DNA of 64,000 nt from Tabrizicola_A aquatica (GTDB lineage: Bacteria > Pseudomonadota > Alphaproteobacteria > Rhodobacterales > Rhodobacteraceae). The stretch lies in assembly GCA_965194375.1 (NCBI GenBank), contig CBDAEL010000001.1. The stretch is one strand, 5' to 3'. Position numbers and translations under genes: made by a program. Under the pieces are notes generated by a model. That model was not told the origin of the DNA. It searched no databases and saw only the letters and a program-made list of their open reading frames with translations. Of the stretch, positions 1 to 8,614 are shown one piece after another. How positions within the stretch are numbered: position 1 is the stretch's first letter; every line of letters starts with the position of its first letter.

Positions 1-1286
1 CCGGTGGCGACGAAATTCAGGCAGTCGTCGAACTCGGGGCGGGTGAGGGCGGCGTAGGGGCCAGCGGTGGTGACCTCGGCGTACAGGGTGGCGGCGTCAA
101 AGGGGGCGGCGCAGGCGGTGGCGAGGATGTGCTGGCAGAGCACATCGCGCGGGCCGGGGCCGCGCGGCTCGCCGTCCAGCGTATGGGCGCGGGCGGCTTC
201 CATCGCGGCTTGGCATTCCACCACCTCAAAGCGGTTGGCGGGCACCAAAAGCGCCTTGGAGGGCGCGTTGTAGCGGTGGTTGGCGCGGCCGATGCGCTGG
301 ACAAGGCGTTTGATGTTCTTTGGCGCGCCGACCTGAATGACCAGATCGACCGCGCCCCAGTCGATGCCCAGATCAAGCGACCCGGTGCAGACCACGGCGC
401 GCAGGGCACCCGAGACCATCGCCGCCTCGACCCGTTCGCGCTGTTCGCGGGACAGCGAGCCGTGGTGGATGCCGATCGGCAGGTCTTCGCTGTTGGCCAG
501 CCACAGGTGGTGGAAAAAGATTTCGGCCTGCGCGCGGGTGTTGTGAAAGATCAGCGTGGTCTGGTGGCGGGTGATCTGGTTCAGGATTTCCGGGATGGCG
601 TAGCGCCCGCCGCCCCCCGCCCAAGGCGGCGGTGTGGCGGTGTCGAGCATGGTGATGTCGGGGTCTGGGCCGGGATCGGCGGTCAGGATCTGGGTGCCCG
701 CGCCCAGATAGGCGGCGAGGGCCGGGGCATCTTCGACCGTGGCCGAGAGGCCCACGCGGCGCAGGCCGGGCGAGAGGGTTTCCAGCCGGGAGAGTGCGAG
801 CATCAACTGATCGCCGCGCTTGCTTTCGGCGAGTGCGTGAAGTTCGTCCACCACGACGCGCTGGAGCCCGGCAAAGATGCGCGGGGCGTCTTCATAGCTG
901 AGCAAAAGCGCGAGGCTTTCGGGGGTGGTGAGCAGGATATGCGGCGGGTCGGCGCGCTGGCGGCGGCGTTGGGTGTAGGTGGTGTCGCCAGTGCGGTCTT
1001 CGATCCGGATGGGGAGGTTGGCCCCTTCGACCGGGCGGCGCAGGTTGCGGCGGATGTCGGCGGCGAGCGCCTTGAGCGGCGAGATGTAAAGGGTGTGGAG
1101 GCCCTGATGCCCGCCCGCGAGTTCGGCCAGCGAGGGCAGAAACCCCGCCAGCGTTTTGCCGCCCCCGGTGGGCGCGATGAGCAAGGTGGAGCGTGCCGCC
1201 CCGCGCGCCAGCATCTCGTGCTGATGGGGGTGCAGGGTCCAGCTTTGGGCGGCGAACCAGTTTGACAGGGTGGGGGGCAGGGTCAT
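1..1286 (-). CDS. Lhr-type DEXH-box helicase, probably the ligase-associated class (C-terminus outside window)
   Basis: Superfamily 2 ATP-dependent DNA helicase; Lhr-like and ligase-associated helicases act in DNA repair together with an ATP-dependent ligase and a metallo-nuclease. The first 428 residues are visible. Walker A APTGGGKT lies at residues 38-45, motif II is DELH at 147-150, and motif III LSATV is at about 180-184. The N-terminal WFAAQSW...HPHQ segment is typical of the ligase-associated branch. The start is the ATG at 1286; a nearby ATG further upstream is in another frame. The family is about 800 residues long, so roughly half is missing beyond position 1. It is divergent from the ymdB homologue, with a large inverted repeat in the shared gap. 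The general class is certain; the ligase-associated subtype is inferred because the expected partner genes lie off the window. Confidence 0.9.
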   Translation of the reverse strand, partial: MTLPPTLSNWFAAQSWTLHPHQHEMLARGAARSTLLIAPTGGGKTLAGFLPSLAELAGGHQGLHTLYISPLKALAADIRRNLRRPVEGANLPIRIEDRTGDTTYTQRRRQRADPPHILLTTPESLALLLSYEDAPRIFAGLQRVVVDELHALAESKRGDQLMLALSRLETLSPGLRRVGLSATVEDAPALAAYLGAGTQILTADPGPDPDITMLDTATPPPWAGGGGRYAIPEILNQITRHQTTLIFHNTRAQAEIFFHHLWLANSEDLPIGIHHGSLSREQRERVEAAMVSGALRAVVCTGSLDLGIDWGAVDLVIQVGAPKNIKRLVQRIGRANHRYNAPSKALLVPANRFEVVECQAAMEAARAHTLDGEPRGPGPRDVLCQHILATACAAPFDAATLYAEVTTAGPYAALTRPEFDDCLNFVAT

Positions 1287-1322
1287 GGGCCATAGATAGC
1301 CTGTGCAGGGCGGACCGCAACT

Positions 1323-1395
1323 CCTCGTCGGTCTGCGACCGCGCGTCGTGGGGGGCCTTGGGGCATGGGCAACGAGCGGTCGAAGACCGACGAGG
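1323..1395. repeat. 20-bp imperfect inverted repeat between divergent genes
   Basis: Arm 1 at 1323-1342 and arm 2 at 1376-1395 are reverse complements with one mismatch and a 33-nt spacer. The element fills the gap between the divergent helicase and ymdB starts, so it cannot be a terminator of either gene. As RNA it would form a long hairpin; as DNA it could be a regulatory site. Its function is unknown. Confidence 0.7.
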
Positions 1396-1448
1396 CGCGT
1401 CGCTGGTTTGCTTGCGTTGCCGCGCGGGGCAGCCTAAGGCTTCGGCCC

Positions 1449-2261
1449 ATGAAACTGATGTTCCTTGGCGATGTGATGGGCCGCGCGGGTCGTGCGGCTG
1501 TCACCGAATTCCTGCCCGCCCTGCGCACGCGTTGGGGGTTGGATTTTGTCGTCGTGAATGGCGAGAACGCGAGCCAAGGCGCGGGGCTGACCACGGAACA
1601 TGCGAGGTTGCTCCTGCAAGCCGGGGCCGATTGCATCACCCTTGGGGATCATGCCTTTGACCAAAAGGACATGATGCAGTTTGCAGAAACCGAACATCGC
1701 ATCATTCGGCCGCTCAACTTCTCCAAGGTGGCGCCGGGGCGCGGCTACAAAATTTTCGACGCCACGTCGGGGCGCAAGGTTTTGGTGGCGCAGGTCTTGG
1801 GGCAGGTCTTTATGAAGCGGCCCTTTGATGATCCGTTCTCGGCCACCGAGGCGATTTTCAAGACCCACCGGCTGGGCGCATCGGTGCAAGCCGCCATTTT
1901 GGATGTGCACGCCGAGGCGACATCCGAGAAAATGGCGATGGGTCATTGGTGTGACGGGCAAGCCAGCCTTGTCGTCGGCACCCACACCCATGTGCCGACC
2001 GCCGACCATATGATTCTGCCCGGCGGCACTGCCTATCTGACCGATGCCGGGATGTGCGGCGATTACAACTCGGTCATTGGCATGGAAAAGATGGAGCCGT
2101 TGCGCCGCTTTATCACCGGCATGTCGCAGGCCCGCTTTGAACCCGCGAGTGGCCCGGCCACGCTGTCGGGCGTTTACGTCGAAACCGATGACCGCACCGG
2201 AAAGGCCACCCGCATTGTGCCGGTGCGTCAGGGCGGACGACTGGAGCCTGTTGGGCCATGA
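1449..2261 (+). CDS. YmdB/TIGR00282-family metallophosphoesterase
   Basis: A 270-residue calcineurin-like phosphoesterase of the YmdB family; characterised members are 2',3'-cyclic-nucleotide phosphodiesterases. The metal-binding pattern is clear: GD near residues 6-7, VNGEN, LGDHAFD, VGTHTHVPTAD, and AGMCGDYNSVIG near the C-terminus. The start chosen is the ATG at 1449, giving MKLMFLGDVMG as the natural first strand; an in-frame start 28 codons upstream would add a non-conserved tail and run into the inverted repeat. The stop overlaps the following transporter gene by 4 bp (ATGA), so the two are probably co-translated. In many alphaproteobacteria this gene follows a 5-formyltetrahydrofolate cyclo-ligase gene, which is absent here. 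Confidence 0.93.
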   Translation: MKLMFLGDVMGRAGRAAVTEFLPALRTRWGLDFVVVNGENASQGAGLTTEHARLLLQAGADCITLGDHAFDQKDMMQFAETEHRIIRPLNFSKVAPGRGYKIFDATSGRKVLVAQVLGQVFMKRPFDDPFSATEAIFKTHRLGASVQAAILDVHAEATSEKMAMGHWCDGQASLVVGTHTHVPTADHMILPGGTAYLTDAGMCGDYNSVIGMEKMEPLRRFITGMSQARFEPASGPATLSGVYVETDDRTGKATRIVPVRQGGRLEPVGP

Positions 2262-3178
2262 CCTTTGCATCCCTTGCCACGGGCAAGACACCCTCGCGCG
2301 CGGGCTATGCGATTATTCTGGCGCTGATCGGCATTGGCTGGGGGTCGACCCAGCCCCTGGGCAAGATTGCCGCCTCGACCGGGCATCCGCCCTTTGGGCT
2401 GATCTTCTGGCAGCTTGTGGTCTGCGTTCTGGTGTTGGGGGCCCTGACCCTTGTGCGCGGCAAGCGCTTGCCCTTGCACCGCAAGGCGCTGGAGTTTTAC
2501 GTGGTGGTGGCCTTTTTGGGCACGCTGATCCCGAACTACACCTTCTATGTCTCGGTGGCGCGCCTGCCCTCGGGCATCATGTCGATCATCATCGCCACCA
2601 TCCCGCTGATGGCCTTTCCCATTGCGATGGCGCTGGGATTGGACCGCTTTAGCCTGCGGCGGATGATTGGGATTCTGCTGGGCCTGTCGGGGGTTTTGCT
2701 GATTGTGCTGCCGCAAACCAGCCTGCCGGATCGGGCGATGGTGGCGTTTTTGCCCATCGCCATGATTGGCCCGTTCTTTTACGCGCTGGAAAACACCTAT
2801 GTCGCTGCGCGCGGCACCCAAGGGATGGATGCGATTCAGGCGATGTTCGGTGCGTCCATCGCCGGGCTGGTGTTCTGCGCGCCGGTCATGCTGGCCATGG
2901 GCCATTGGTTCCCGATGCCCCTAAAGCCCGGTCTGGCGGAATGGGCGTTGATCGCCTCATCGGCCCTGCATGCCCTGCTGTATGCCAGCTTTGTCTGGCT
3001 TGCGGCGCGGGCTGGGTCGGTCTTTGCCTCGCAATCGGCCTATTTCACCACGGCCTCGGGGATCGTCTGGGCCATGGTGCTGTTGGGCGAGCGGTTCTCG
3101 CCTTGGGTTTGGGCGGCGGCGGCGGTTATGCTCTGCGGCTTGGCGCTTGTTGCGCCGCGTGAGCGGCCCTCCGCTTAA
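2258..3178 (+). CDS. EamA/DMT-superfamily transporter
   Basis: A 306-residue inner-membrane protein with about ten hydrophobic helices in two repeated EamA halves (roughly residues 15-145 and 160-300). This is the drug/metabolite transporter fold, which exports small metabolites; the substrate cannot be read from sequence. The first helix carries the usual GxGW pattern (ALIGIGWGSTQPLGK) and the last half ends in a LGERFSPW motif typical of the family. The start ATG overlaps the stop of the ymdB-like gene by 4 bp, so it lies in the same operon. A weak inverted repeat follows the stop, and an independent promoter for the next gene probably lies in the AT-rich stretch near 3190-3210. Confidence 0.9.
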   Translation: MTFASLATGKTPSRAGYAIILALIGIGWGSTQPLGKIAASTGHPPFGLIFWQLVVCVLVLGALTLVRGKRLPLHRKALEFYVVVAFLGTLIPNYTFYVSVARLPSGIMSIIIATIPLMAFPIAMALGLDRFSLRRMIGILLGLSGVLLIVLPQTSLPDRAMVAFLPIAMIGPFFYALENTYVAARGTQGMDAIQAMFGASIAGLVFCAPVMLAMGHWFPMPLKPGLAEWALIASSALHALLYASFVWLAARAGSVFASQSAYFTTASGIVWAMVLLGERFSPWVWAAAAVMLCGLALVAPRERPSA

Positions 3179-3255
3179 CTCGACTAAGTTAGTAGATATT
3201 ATATTCCCATGATGCGGGAGTCGCGCTAAGGTTGCCGTCCAGACCGGAGGCATCC

Positions 3256-5034
3256 ATGATCGGACTTGACCTGAGCCAAGGCGCGCAAGCGGTGATCGCG
3301 CTGTTGATCCTGTGCGGCATGTTCGTGATGTTCCTGCGCGAAACCTATGCGGTTGAGGTGGTGGCGATTGGTGGTGCCACGCTGATGCTGATCCTTGGCA
3401 TTTTGCCGATGGAGAGTGTCGGCTCGGTTCTGTCGAACAACGCGCCTTGGACGATTGCGGCGATGTTCATCATCGTGGGTGCCTTGGTGCGGACGGGGGT
3501 TTTGGAAACCGTCGGCCAACTGGCCGCCCGCAAGGCCGAGGCGCATCCTGCCTTGACCTTGGTGACCTTGGGCCTTGGGGTCACGCTGGCCTCGGCCTTT
3601 GTCAACAACACCCCCTTGGTGGTGGTGATGCTGCCGATTTTCATGCAGCTGGCCAAACAGCTGCAGATGTCGCCGTCCAAGCTGCTGATCCCCTTGTCTT
3701 ACATGACCATTCTGGGTGGCACGGTGACGATGATCGGCACTTCGACCAATCTTGTGGTGGATGGCGTGGCACGCGCCCAAGGGCTGGAGCCGTTCGGGAT
3801 CTTTGAGCTGACGCCCGTGGGCCTGATCGTGGCGGCGGCGGGGCTGGCTTATCTGGCGTTTTTCGCCAAACGCTTGTTGCCGGATCGTGACTCGATGTCG
3901 GCGCTGTTGTCGGACCGTAAGGGGATGAAGTTCTTTACCGAAGTGGCCATTCCCGAAGGGTCGGCCTTTATCGGCAAGAACCCGGGTGAGGTTGACCTCT
4001 TTTCGCGCGGGGGGGCGCGGGTGATTGACGTGCTGCGCGGGGATCTTTCGTTGCGCCGCGACATGGCGGGGGTGGTGCTGGTCGAGGGTGATCGTGTGGT
4101 GCTGCGCACGCCGATGGCCGAGCTTTTGGGGCTGAAGGACCACAAACAGTTGCGGCAGGTGGATGAGCTGTCGTCGGTGCAGACCGCCACGGTGGAGGTC
4201 TTGATCACTCCGGGCTGTCTGATGGTGGGGCGCAGTCTTGGCCAGATGCGCTTGCGGCGGCGCTATGGGGTTTATCCTTTGGCGGTGCATCGGCGGAATC
4301 AGAACATCGGGCGGCAGTTGGATGATCTGGTGGTGCAGGTGGGTGATACCTTGCTGTTGGAGGGCGCGCCGTCCGATATTCAGCGGTTGGCGGCGGATAT
4401 GGATATGGTCGATGTCTCGCATCCCTCTGAGCGCCCCTATCGGCGCAAGCATGCGCCCATTGTGGTGGTGGTGCTGGTGGCGGTGGTGATCGGGGCGGCG
4501 CTGAACATTGCGCCGATCCAATATCTGGCCTTTGTCGGCGTGGGGATCGTGCTCTTGACCCGGGCGATTGACGGCGATGAGGCGCTGGCCTCGGTCGATG
4601 GGCGGCTGATGGCGCTGATCTTCGGGATGCTAGGGGTTGGGGCCGGGTTGGAGCATTCCGGCGCGGTGGAGCGGGTCGTGGAGTTTGTCGCGCCCTTTAT
4701 GCAAGGCATGGCGCCGTGGCTCTTGGTGCTGTCCGTCTATGCGCTGACTTCGTTTCTGACCGAGGTGGTGTCGAACAACGCGGTCGCGGTCATCGTGACG
4801 CCGATTGTCATTCAGCTGGCCCATACGCTGGGCGTCGATCCGCGCCCCTTGGTCATTGTGGTGATGATCGGCGCCTCGGCCAGCTTTGCCACGCCGATTG
4901 GCTATCAGACCAACACGCTGGTTTACGGCCCCGGCGGCTATACCTTTATGGACTTCATCCGTTTTGGTGTGCCGATCAACGTGATCTCGGCGGTGGTCGT
5001 GACCATTGCGGTGCCGCTCTTGTATGACCTTTAG
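3256..5034 (+). CDS. SLC13/DASS-family permease with two internal RCK_C (TrkA-C) domains
   Basis: A 592-residue anion permease of the divalent anion:Na+ symporter type. N-terminal and C-terminal membrane blocks (about 5-210 and 395-590) flank two cytosolic RCK_C domains (about 215-290 and 310-385). The family signatures FVNNTPLVVVMLP and GTSTNLVVDG occur in the first half, and their repeat counterparts EVVSNNAVAVIVTPI and FATPIGYQTNTLVYGPGGY in the second. Likely substrates are sulfate, dicarboxylates or another oxyanion; the sequence does not decide this. The start is the ATG at 3256, preceded by GGAGG at a proper distance; a TTG eight codons earlier has no ribosome binding site. It is monocistronic between the DMT transporter and yebC. 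Confidence 0.9.
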   Translation: MIGLDLSQGAQAVIALLILCGMFVMFLRETYAVEVVAIGGATLMLILGILPMESVGSVLSNNAPWTIAAMFIIVGALVRTGVLETVGQLAARKAEAHPALTLVTLGLGVTLASAFVNNTPLVVVMLPIFMQLAKQLQMSPSKLLIPLSYMTILGGTVTMIGTSTNLVVDGVARAQGLEPFGIFELTPVGLIVAAAGLAYLAFFAKRLLPDRDSMSALLSDRKGMKFFTEVAIPEGSAFIGKNPGEVDLFSRGGARVIDVLRGDLSLRRDMAGVVLVEGDRVVLRTPMAELLGLKDHKQLRQVDELSSVQTATVEVLITPGCLMVGRSLGQMRLRRRYGVYPLAVHRRNQNIGRQLDDLVVQVGDTLLLEGAPSDIQRLAADMDMVDVSHPSERPYRRKHAPIVVVVLVAVVIGAALNIAPIQYLAFVGVGIVLLTRAIDGDEALASVDGRLMALIFGMLGVGAGLEHSGAVERVVEFVAPFMQGMAPWLLVLSVYALTSFLTEVVSNNAVAVIVTPIVIQLAHTLGVDPRPLVIVVMIGASASFATPIGYQTNTLVYGPGGYTFMDFIRFGVPINVISAVVVTIAVPLLYDL

Positions 5035-5107
5035 GGTGCGGGGGTTGCCGCCGGGGGGGCGGCTGGTGTAGACGACCCCATCACCGAGATTACCGGAGTT
5101 TGAGGTC

Positions 5108-5851
5108 ATGGCTGGCCATTCCAAATGGGCGAACATTCAGCATCGTAAAGGCAAGCAGGACAAGCTGCGCTCGAAGATGTTTTCCAAGCTGTCGAAGGAA
5201 ATCACCGTCGCGGCGAAGATGGGCGATCCTGACCCCGACAAGAACCCGCGTCTGCGTCTGGCCGTGAAGGCCGCCAAGGCGGTGTCTATGCCGAAAGACG
5301 TGATCGACCGCGCGATCAAGAAGTCATCGGGTGGCGATGCGGCGGATTACACCGAGATCCGTTATGAAGGGTACGGGGTGAACGGGATTGCGATCATCGT
5401 AGAGGCGATGACGGATAACCTGAACCGCACCGCGTCGAACGTACGCAGCTATTTTTCGAAGTGCGGCGGCAATCTGGGGCAGACCGGGTCGGTTTCCCAC
5501 GGCTTTGACCGGGTGGGCGAGATCTCCTATCCCGCCAGCGCCGGATCGGCCGATGATGTCATGATGGCCGCGCTGGATGCGGGGGCGGATGACGTGGAAT
5601 CCGATGAGGAGGGCCACTGGATTTACTGTCAGGTGGAAAGCCTATCGGAAGTCTCTGACGCTTTGGAAAAGGCGCTGGGGGAATCTGAAGAATCCAAGAT
5701 CATCTTCAAGCCGCAGACCCGCACCGATGTGGATCTGGACACGGCGCAAAAGCTGATGCGGTTGATCGACATGCTGGAAGAGGATGACGACGTGCAGTCG
5801 GTCACCCATAACTTCGATATGTCTGATGAGGTTGCGGCCCAACTGGGCTGA
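5108..5851 (+). CDS. YebC/PmpR-family protein
   Basis: A 247-residue cytosolic protein of the YebC family, described as DNA-binding transcriptional regulators and more recently as ribosome-associated factors that help translation of proline-rich stretches. The diagnostic N-terminus MAGHSKWANIQHRKGKQD is present, followed by the acidic central part (GADDVESDEEGHW) and the C-terminal LEEDDDVQSVTHN motif. Length matches the family. It is followed by a strong intrinsic terminator and then by a convergent MFS gene. In many bacteria yebC sits next to ruvCAB; no ruv genes occur here. Confidence 0.96.
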   Translation: MAGHSKWANIQHRKGKQDKLRSKMFSKLSKEITVAAKMGDPDPDKNPRLRLAVKAAKAVSMPKDVIDRAIKKSSGGDAADYTEIRYEGYGVNGIAIIVEAMTDNLNRTASNVRSYFSKCGGNLGQTGSVSHGFDRVGEISYPASAGSADDVMMAALDAGADDVESDEEGHWIYCQVESLSEVSDALEKALGESEESKIIFKPQTRTDVDLDTAQKLMRLIDMLEEDDDVQSVTHNFDMSDEVAAQLG

Positions 5852-5874
5852 ACCTGCTTCGATAAGGTTGAACA

Positions 5875-5901
5875 GGCGCGCCCCACCCGGCGCGCCTTTT
5901 T
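5875..5901 (+). terminator. Intrinsic terminator of yebC
   Basis: Two self-complementary copies of GGCGCGCC (5875-5882 and 5889-5896) are separated by a 6-nt loop and followed by five T residues. It starts 24 bp after the yebC stop. Confidence 0.9.
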
Positions 5902-5915
5902 CATGTCTGCCGCCT

Positions 5916-5939
5916 CCCCTCCCCCTTTGTGGGGAGGGG
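5916..5939. repeat. GC-rich hairpin between convergent genes
   Basis: Perfect 9-bp arms CCCCTCCCC / GGGGAGGGG around a 6-nt loop, between yebC and the convergent MFS gene. Similar C-rich/G-rich hairpins are scattered between genes in many alphaproteobacteria. It has no T-run, so it is more likely a dispersed intergenic repeat than a terminator. Confidence 0.6.
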
Positions 5940-5957
5940 CTGGGGGTGGGGGGTGCG

Positions 5958-7139
5958 TCAGGACTGCCGGTTCGGCAAGATCCACAGCCCCAAGGCCATG
6001 GCCGCCGCCGCCATTGACAGGCCGGCGGCATAGATCAGGCCCGGCCCGCCGACGCCGAGAAGAGCGGCACCAACAGACGGGGCGGCGGCGGAGGCGAGGA
6101 TGGGCGACACCGCCACCGCGCCGGAAATGGTGCCAAAGCCGCGACGGCCCAGATGGTCGGCCACCAGCATGGGCCGCAGGTTGGACAAAAGCCCCGCACC
6201 TGCGCCTTGCAGCATGGCAAAGACGAAGATCAGTGCGGGAAGCCAGCCCGCCACCCACAGGATCACGCCTGCGACGAGGACAGAGGCCAGCGACCAGAGG
6301 CTCGCGCGCGCGTTGGATAGCCGCGAGGCAAAGATCAACAGGACCGCGCGTCCGGCCACTTGGGAGGGACCGATGCAGGCCGCTGCAATCGTGGCCATGG
6401 CGACGCTGGCGCCGCGGTCTTGGAACAGCATCAGGATAAAGGTCAGAAGAATCCCGTGGTTCAGCCAGACCAGCGCGAAGATGGCTGAAATGCCCCAAAA
6501 GGCCGGGCGGCGCAGCGCATCGTGCAGCGCTCCGGGTTCGGGCGGGCTGCGGCGCGGGGCCTCGGCGCGCTCCATGCGGCGCAGGGTGCGCACGGCCCAG
6601 GCGTTGACGGGAACCGCGCCCAGAAGGATCAGAAGGCCAAAGCCGATCAGCGCGCCTTGGGCCCCGAAATTGTGCGCCATCAGCGCGCCTAAGGGAAAGG
6701 TGACCGTGCCGGAAAAGCCCGCGACCAAGGTTACGCGGGTGATGGCAAGGCGGGCATCGTCGCCCAGGCGGCGTGTCAGGAAGGCAAAGCAGGTTTCATA
6801 GAGGCAGGTGGCCTGCACTGCGCCGAGAAGCGCCCAGATCAGCAGCCACCAGACAAGGCTTGGTGCCCAGCCAAGGGCCGCCACGCCAAGGGCGGCAAGG
6901 ATCGGGGTATAGGTCAGCATCTCGCCGCCCCAGCCCCTGTCAACCCAGCGCCCGGTAAAGGGGGTGAGGGCGGCCATCACCAGAAAGCCCAAGGTCGGCC
7001 CGGCGGCGAGTTCGGCGGCGGTCCAGCCGGTCTCGGCCAGAAGATCGGGCAGGATGGCCGGGAAGGCGTAATAGACCCCGGCATAGGTAAGCGTCTGGCC
7101 GACGGCCAGCGCCCAGACCGGGGCGTTGGCGCGGCTCAC
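5958..7139 (-). CDS. MFS transporter
   Basis: A 393-residue major facilitator superfamily protein with twelve predicted helices. The first helix pair starts at about residue 8 (VGQTLTYAGVYYAFPAILP), and the loop 2-3 motif GRWVDRGWGG is the cytoplasmic MFS motif A. It resembles the oxalate/formate-antiporter-like or YnfM-like branch; the substrate is unknown. It starts with GTG at 7139, which overlaps the stop codon of the upstream peptidase gene (GTGA), so it is the third gene of a coupled run ctaA-M32 peptidase-MFS. The convergent neighbour yebC ends with its own terminator. Confidence 0.9.
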   Translation of the reverse strand: MSRANAPVWALAVGQTLTYAGVYYAFPAILPDLLAETGWTAAELAAGPTLGFLVMAALTPFTGRWVDRGWGGEMLTYTPILAALGVAALGWAPSLVWWLLIWALLGAVQATCLYETCFAFLTRRLGDDARLAITRVTLVAGFSGTVTFPLGALMAHNFGAQGALIGFGLLILLGAVPVNAWAVRTLRRMERAEAPRRSPPEPGALHDALRRPAFWGISAIFALVWLNHGILLTFILMLFQDRGASVAMATIAAACIGPSQVAGRAVLLIFASRLSNARASLWSLASVLVAGVILWVAGWLPALIFVFAMLQGAGAGLLSNLRPMLVADHLGRRGFGTISGAVAVSPILASAAAPSVGAALLGVGGPGLIYAAGLSMAAAAMALGLWILPNRQS

Positions 7140-8614
7140 AGCCCGTAGAGGCCAGCGAATTTGGCCTCCAGATAGTCGAGAAGCGGGCCTTCGTGGGGAT
7201 CAAAGCCGCAGGCATGGGCGATGGTGTCGCGGGGCGTGCGCAGCCCCCCGTGGCGTTGCAGGGTCTCGCGCAGCCAACCGGTCGCGGCAGAGGTGTCGCC
7301 CTTGGCCAGTTGGTCGTCAAGATCCGGCACGGCCTTGCGCAGCGCCTGATTGAGGCAGCCGGCATAGACATTGCCCAAGGTATAGGTCGGGAAATAGCCA
7401 AAGAGCCCGCAAGACCAATGCACATCCTGCAGCATGCCATGGGCCGGGCGGTCGACGGCGACGCCGAAATCGGCCTTGAAACGGTCATTCCAGGCGGCCT
7501 CAAGGTCTTTGACCGCAAGGTCACCCCGGATCAGCGCGCGTTCGAGATCAAAGCGCATCATGATGTGCAGGTTGTAATGCACCTCATCGGCCTCGGTGCG
7601 GATAAAGCCGGGCTGCACGCGGTTGACGGCGGCGTAGAAGGCTTCGGCGTTGGGCATGTCAAAGGCGCCAAAGCGGTCGTGCATCTGGGCGAACATCCAG
7701 CCGGTGAATGCGCGGCTGCGGCCAATCTGGTTTTCATAAATCCGGCTTTGGCTTTCGTGGACACCCATCGAGCAGCCGTGGCCGATCGGGGTCATGGCGT
7801 AATCAGGGTCGATGGCCAGCTCATAGCTGGAATGGCCGACCTCGTGGATGGTGGAGTAAAAGCAGTTGAAGGGGTCAGTTTCCACCACGCGGGTGGTGAT
7901 CCGGCTGTCGCTGCCACCGCCCGAGGAGAAGGGATGCACCGCAAGGTCGATGCGGCCGCGCGACCAATCATAGCCAAAGGCGGTGGCCAGATCACGGGAC
8001 ATGCGGAGTTGGCTGTCGGTGGAGAAATGGCCGACGAGCGGGGCCGGGGCCGGGTGGGCCAGCACAGCCTCACGCAGGGCCACGAGACGCGGGCGCATCC
8101 GGTCAAACATCGCGCCCAAGCTTTCGGCGGTGGCGCCGGGTTCATAGTCATCGATCAACGCGTCATAAAGATCGCCGCCCGTGGCCAGCGCGGCGGCCTC
8201 TTCGCGCTTCAAGGCCAGCACTTCGGAGAGGGTGGGCAGGAAGGCCGACACGTCATCGCGCGCGCGGGCCTCGGCCCAGATGCCTTGGGCGACGGATGTC
8301 AGCCGCGCCAGTGCCTCGGCCAGATCGGCGGGAACCTTGGTGGTGCGGTCATAGCTGCGGCGGATCAGGCGCAGTTGCGCGGCCCCGGCTGGGTCGGGGG
8401 CCTCAGCCGCCTCCAGCCAGTTGGCGATGCGCGGATCGGTGCGCCGCGCGTGGAGGACCCCCTCCATCGCCGCCATTTCCTCGCCGCGCTGATCGGCAGC
8501 GCCGCGCGGCATCATGGTTTCCTGATCCCAGCCCAGCCGTTCGGCCACTAAGGACAGCGCCTCGGTCTGGCGCTGGAAGGCCATGAGATCGGCGAAGGCG
8601 GTGGTGTTGGTCAT
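7136..8614 (-). CDS. M32-family metallocarboxypeptidase
   Basis: A 492-residue zinc carboxypeptidase of family M32 (thermostable carboxypeptidase Taq type), cytosolic, releasing C-terminal amino acids from peptides. The zinc site HEVGH is at residues 257-261, with the third ligand region MGVHESQSRIYEN at about 283-295. LGWDQETMMP near the N-terminus and HPFSSGGGSDSRITTR before the active site are family hallmarks. Length is normal. The start is the ATG at 8614, which overlaps the ctaA stop by 4 bp; an in-frame start 24 codons upstream would lie inside ctaA. Its stop overlaps the MFS start, so all three genes are translationally coupled. Confidence 0.95.
   Translation of the reverse strand: MTNTTAFADLMAFQRQTEALSLVAERLGWDQETMMPRGAADQRGEEMAAMEGVLHARRTDPRIANWLEAAEAPDPAGAAQLRLIRRSYDRTTKVPADLAEALARLTSVAQGIWAEARARDDVSAFLPTLSEVLALKREEAAALATGGDLYDALIDDYEPGATAESLGAMFDRMRPRLVALREAVLAHPAPAPLVGHFSTDSQLRMSRDLATAFGYDWSRGRIDLAVHPFSSGGGSDSRITTRVVETDPFNCFYSTIHEVGHSSYELAIDPDYAMTPIGHGCSMGVHESQSRIYENQIGRSRAFTGWMFAQMHDRFGAFDMPNAEAFYAAVNRVQPGFIRTEADEVHYNLHIMMRFDLERALIRGDLAVKDLEAAWNDRFKADFGVAVDRPAHGMLQDVHWSCGLFGYFPTYTLGNVYAGCLNQALRKAVPDLDDQLAKGDTSAATGWLRETLQRHGGLRTPRDTIAHACGFDPHEGPLLDYLEAKFAGLYGL

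Noticed and set aside
129..1265. 378-codon plus-strand open frame at the left edge
   Set aside because: It is antisense to the helicase, whose minus-strand frame carries clear Walker A, DELH and LSATV motifs; the plus-strand translation has no family pattern.
1323..1395. Inverted repeat as a transcription terminator
   Set aside because: Both flanking genes start here, none ends, and there is no T-run.
3226..4521. 431-codon minus-strand frame inside the SLC13 permease
   Set aside because: Histidine/arginine/glutamine-rich translation typical of the antisense of high-GC membrane-protein genes.
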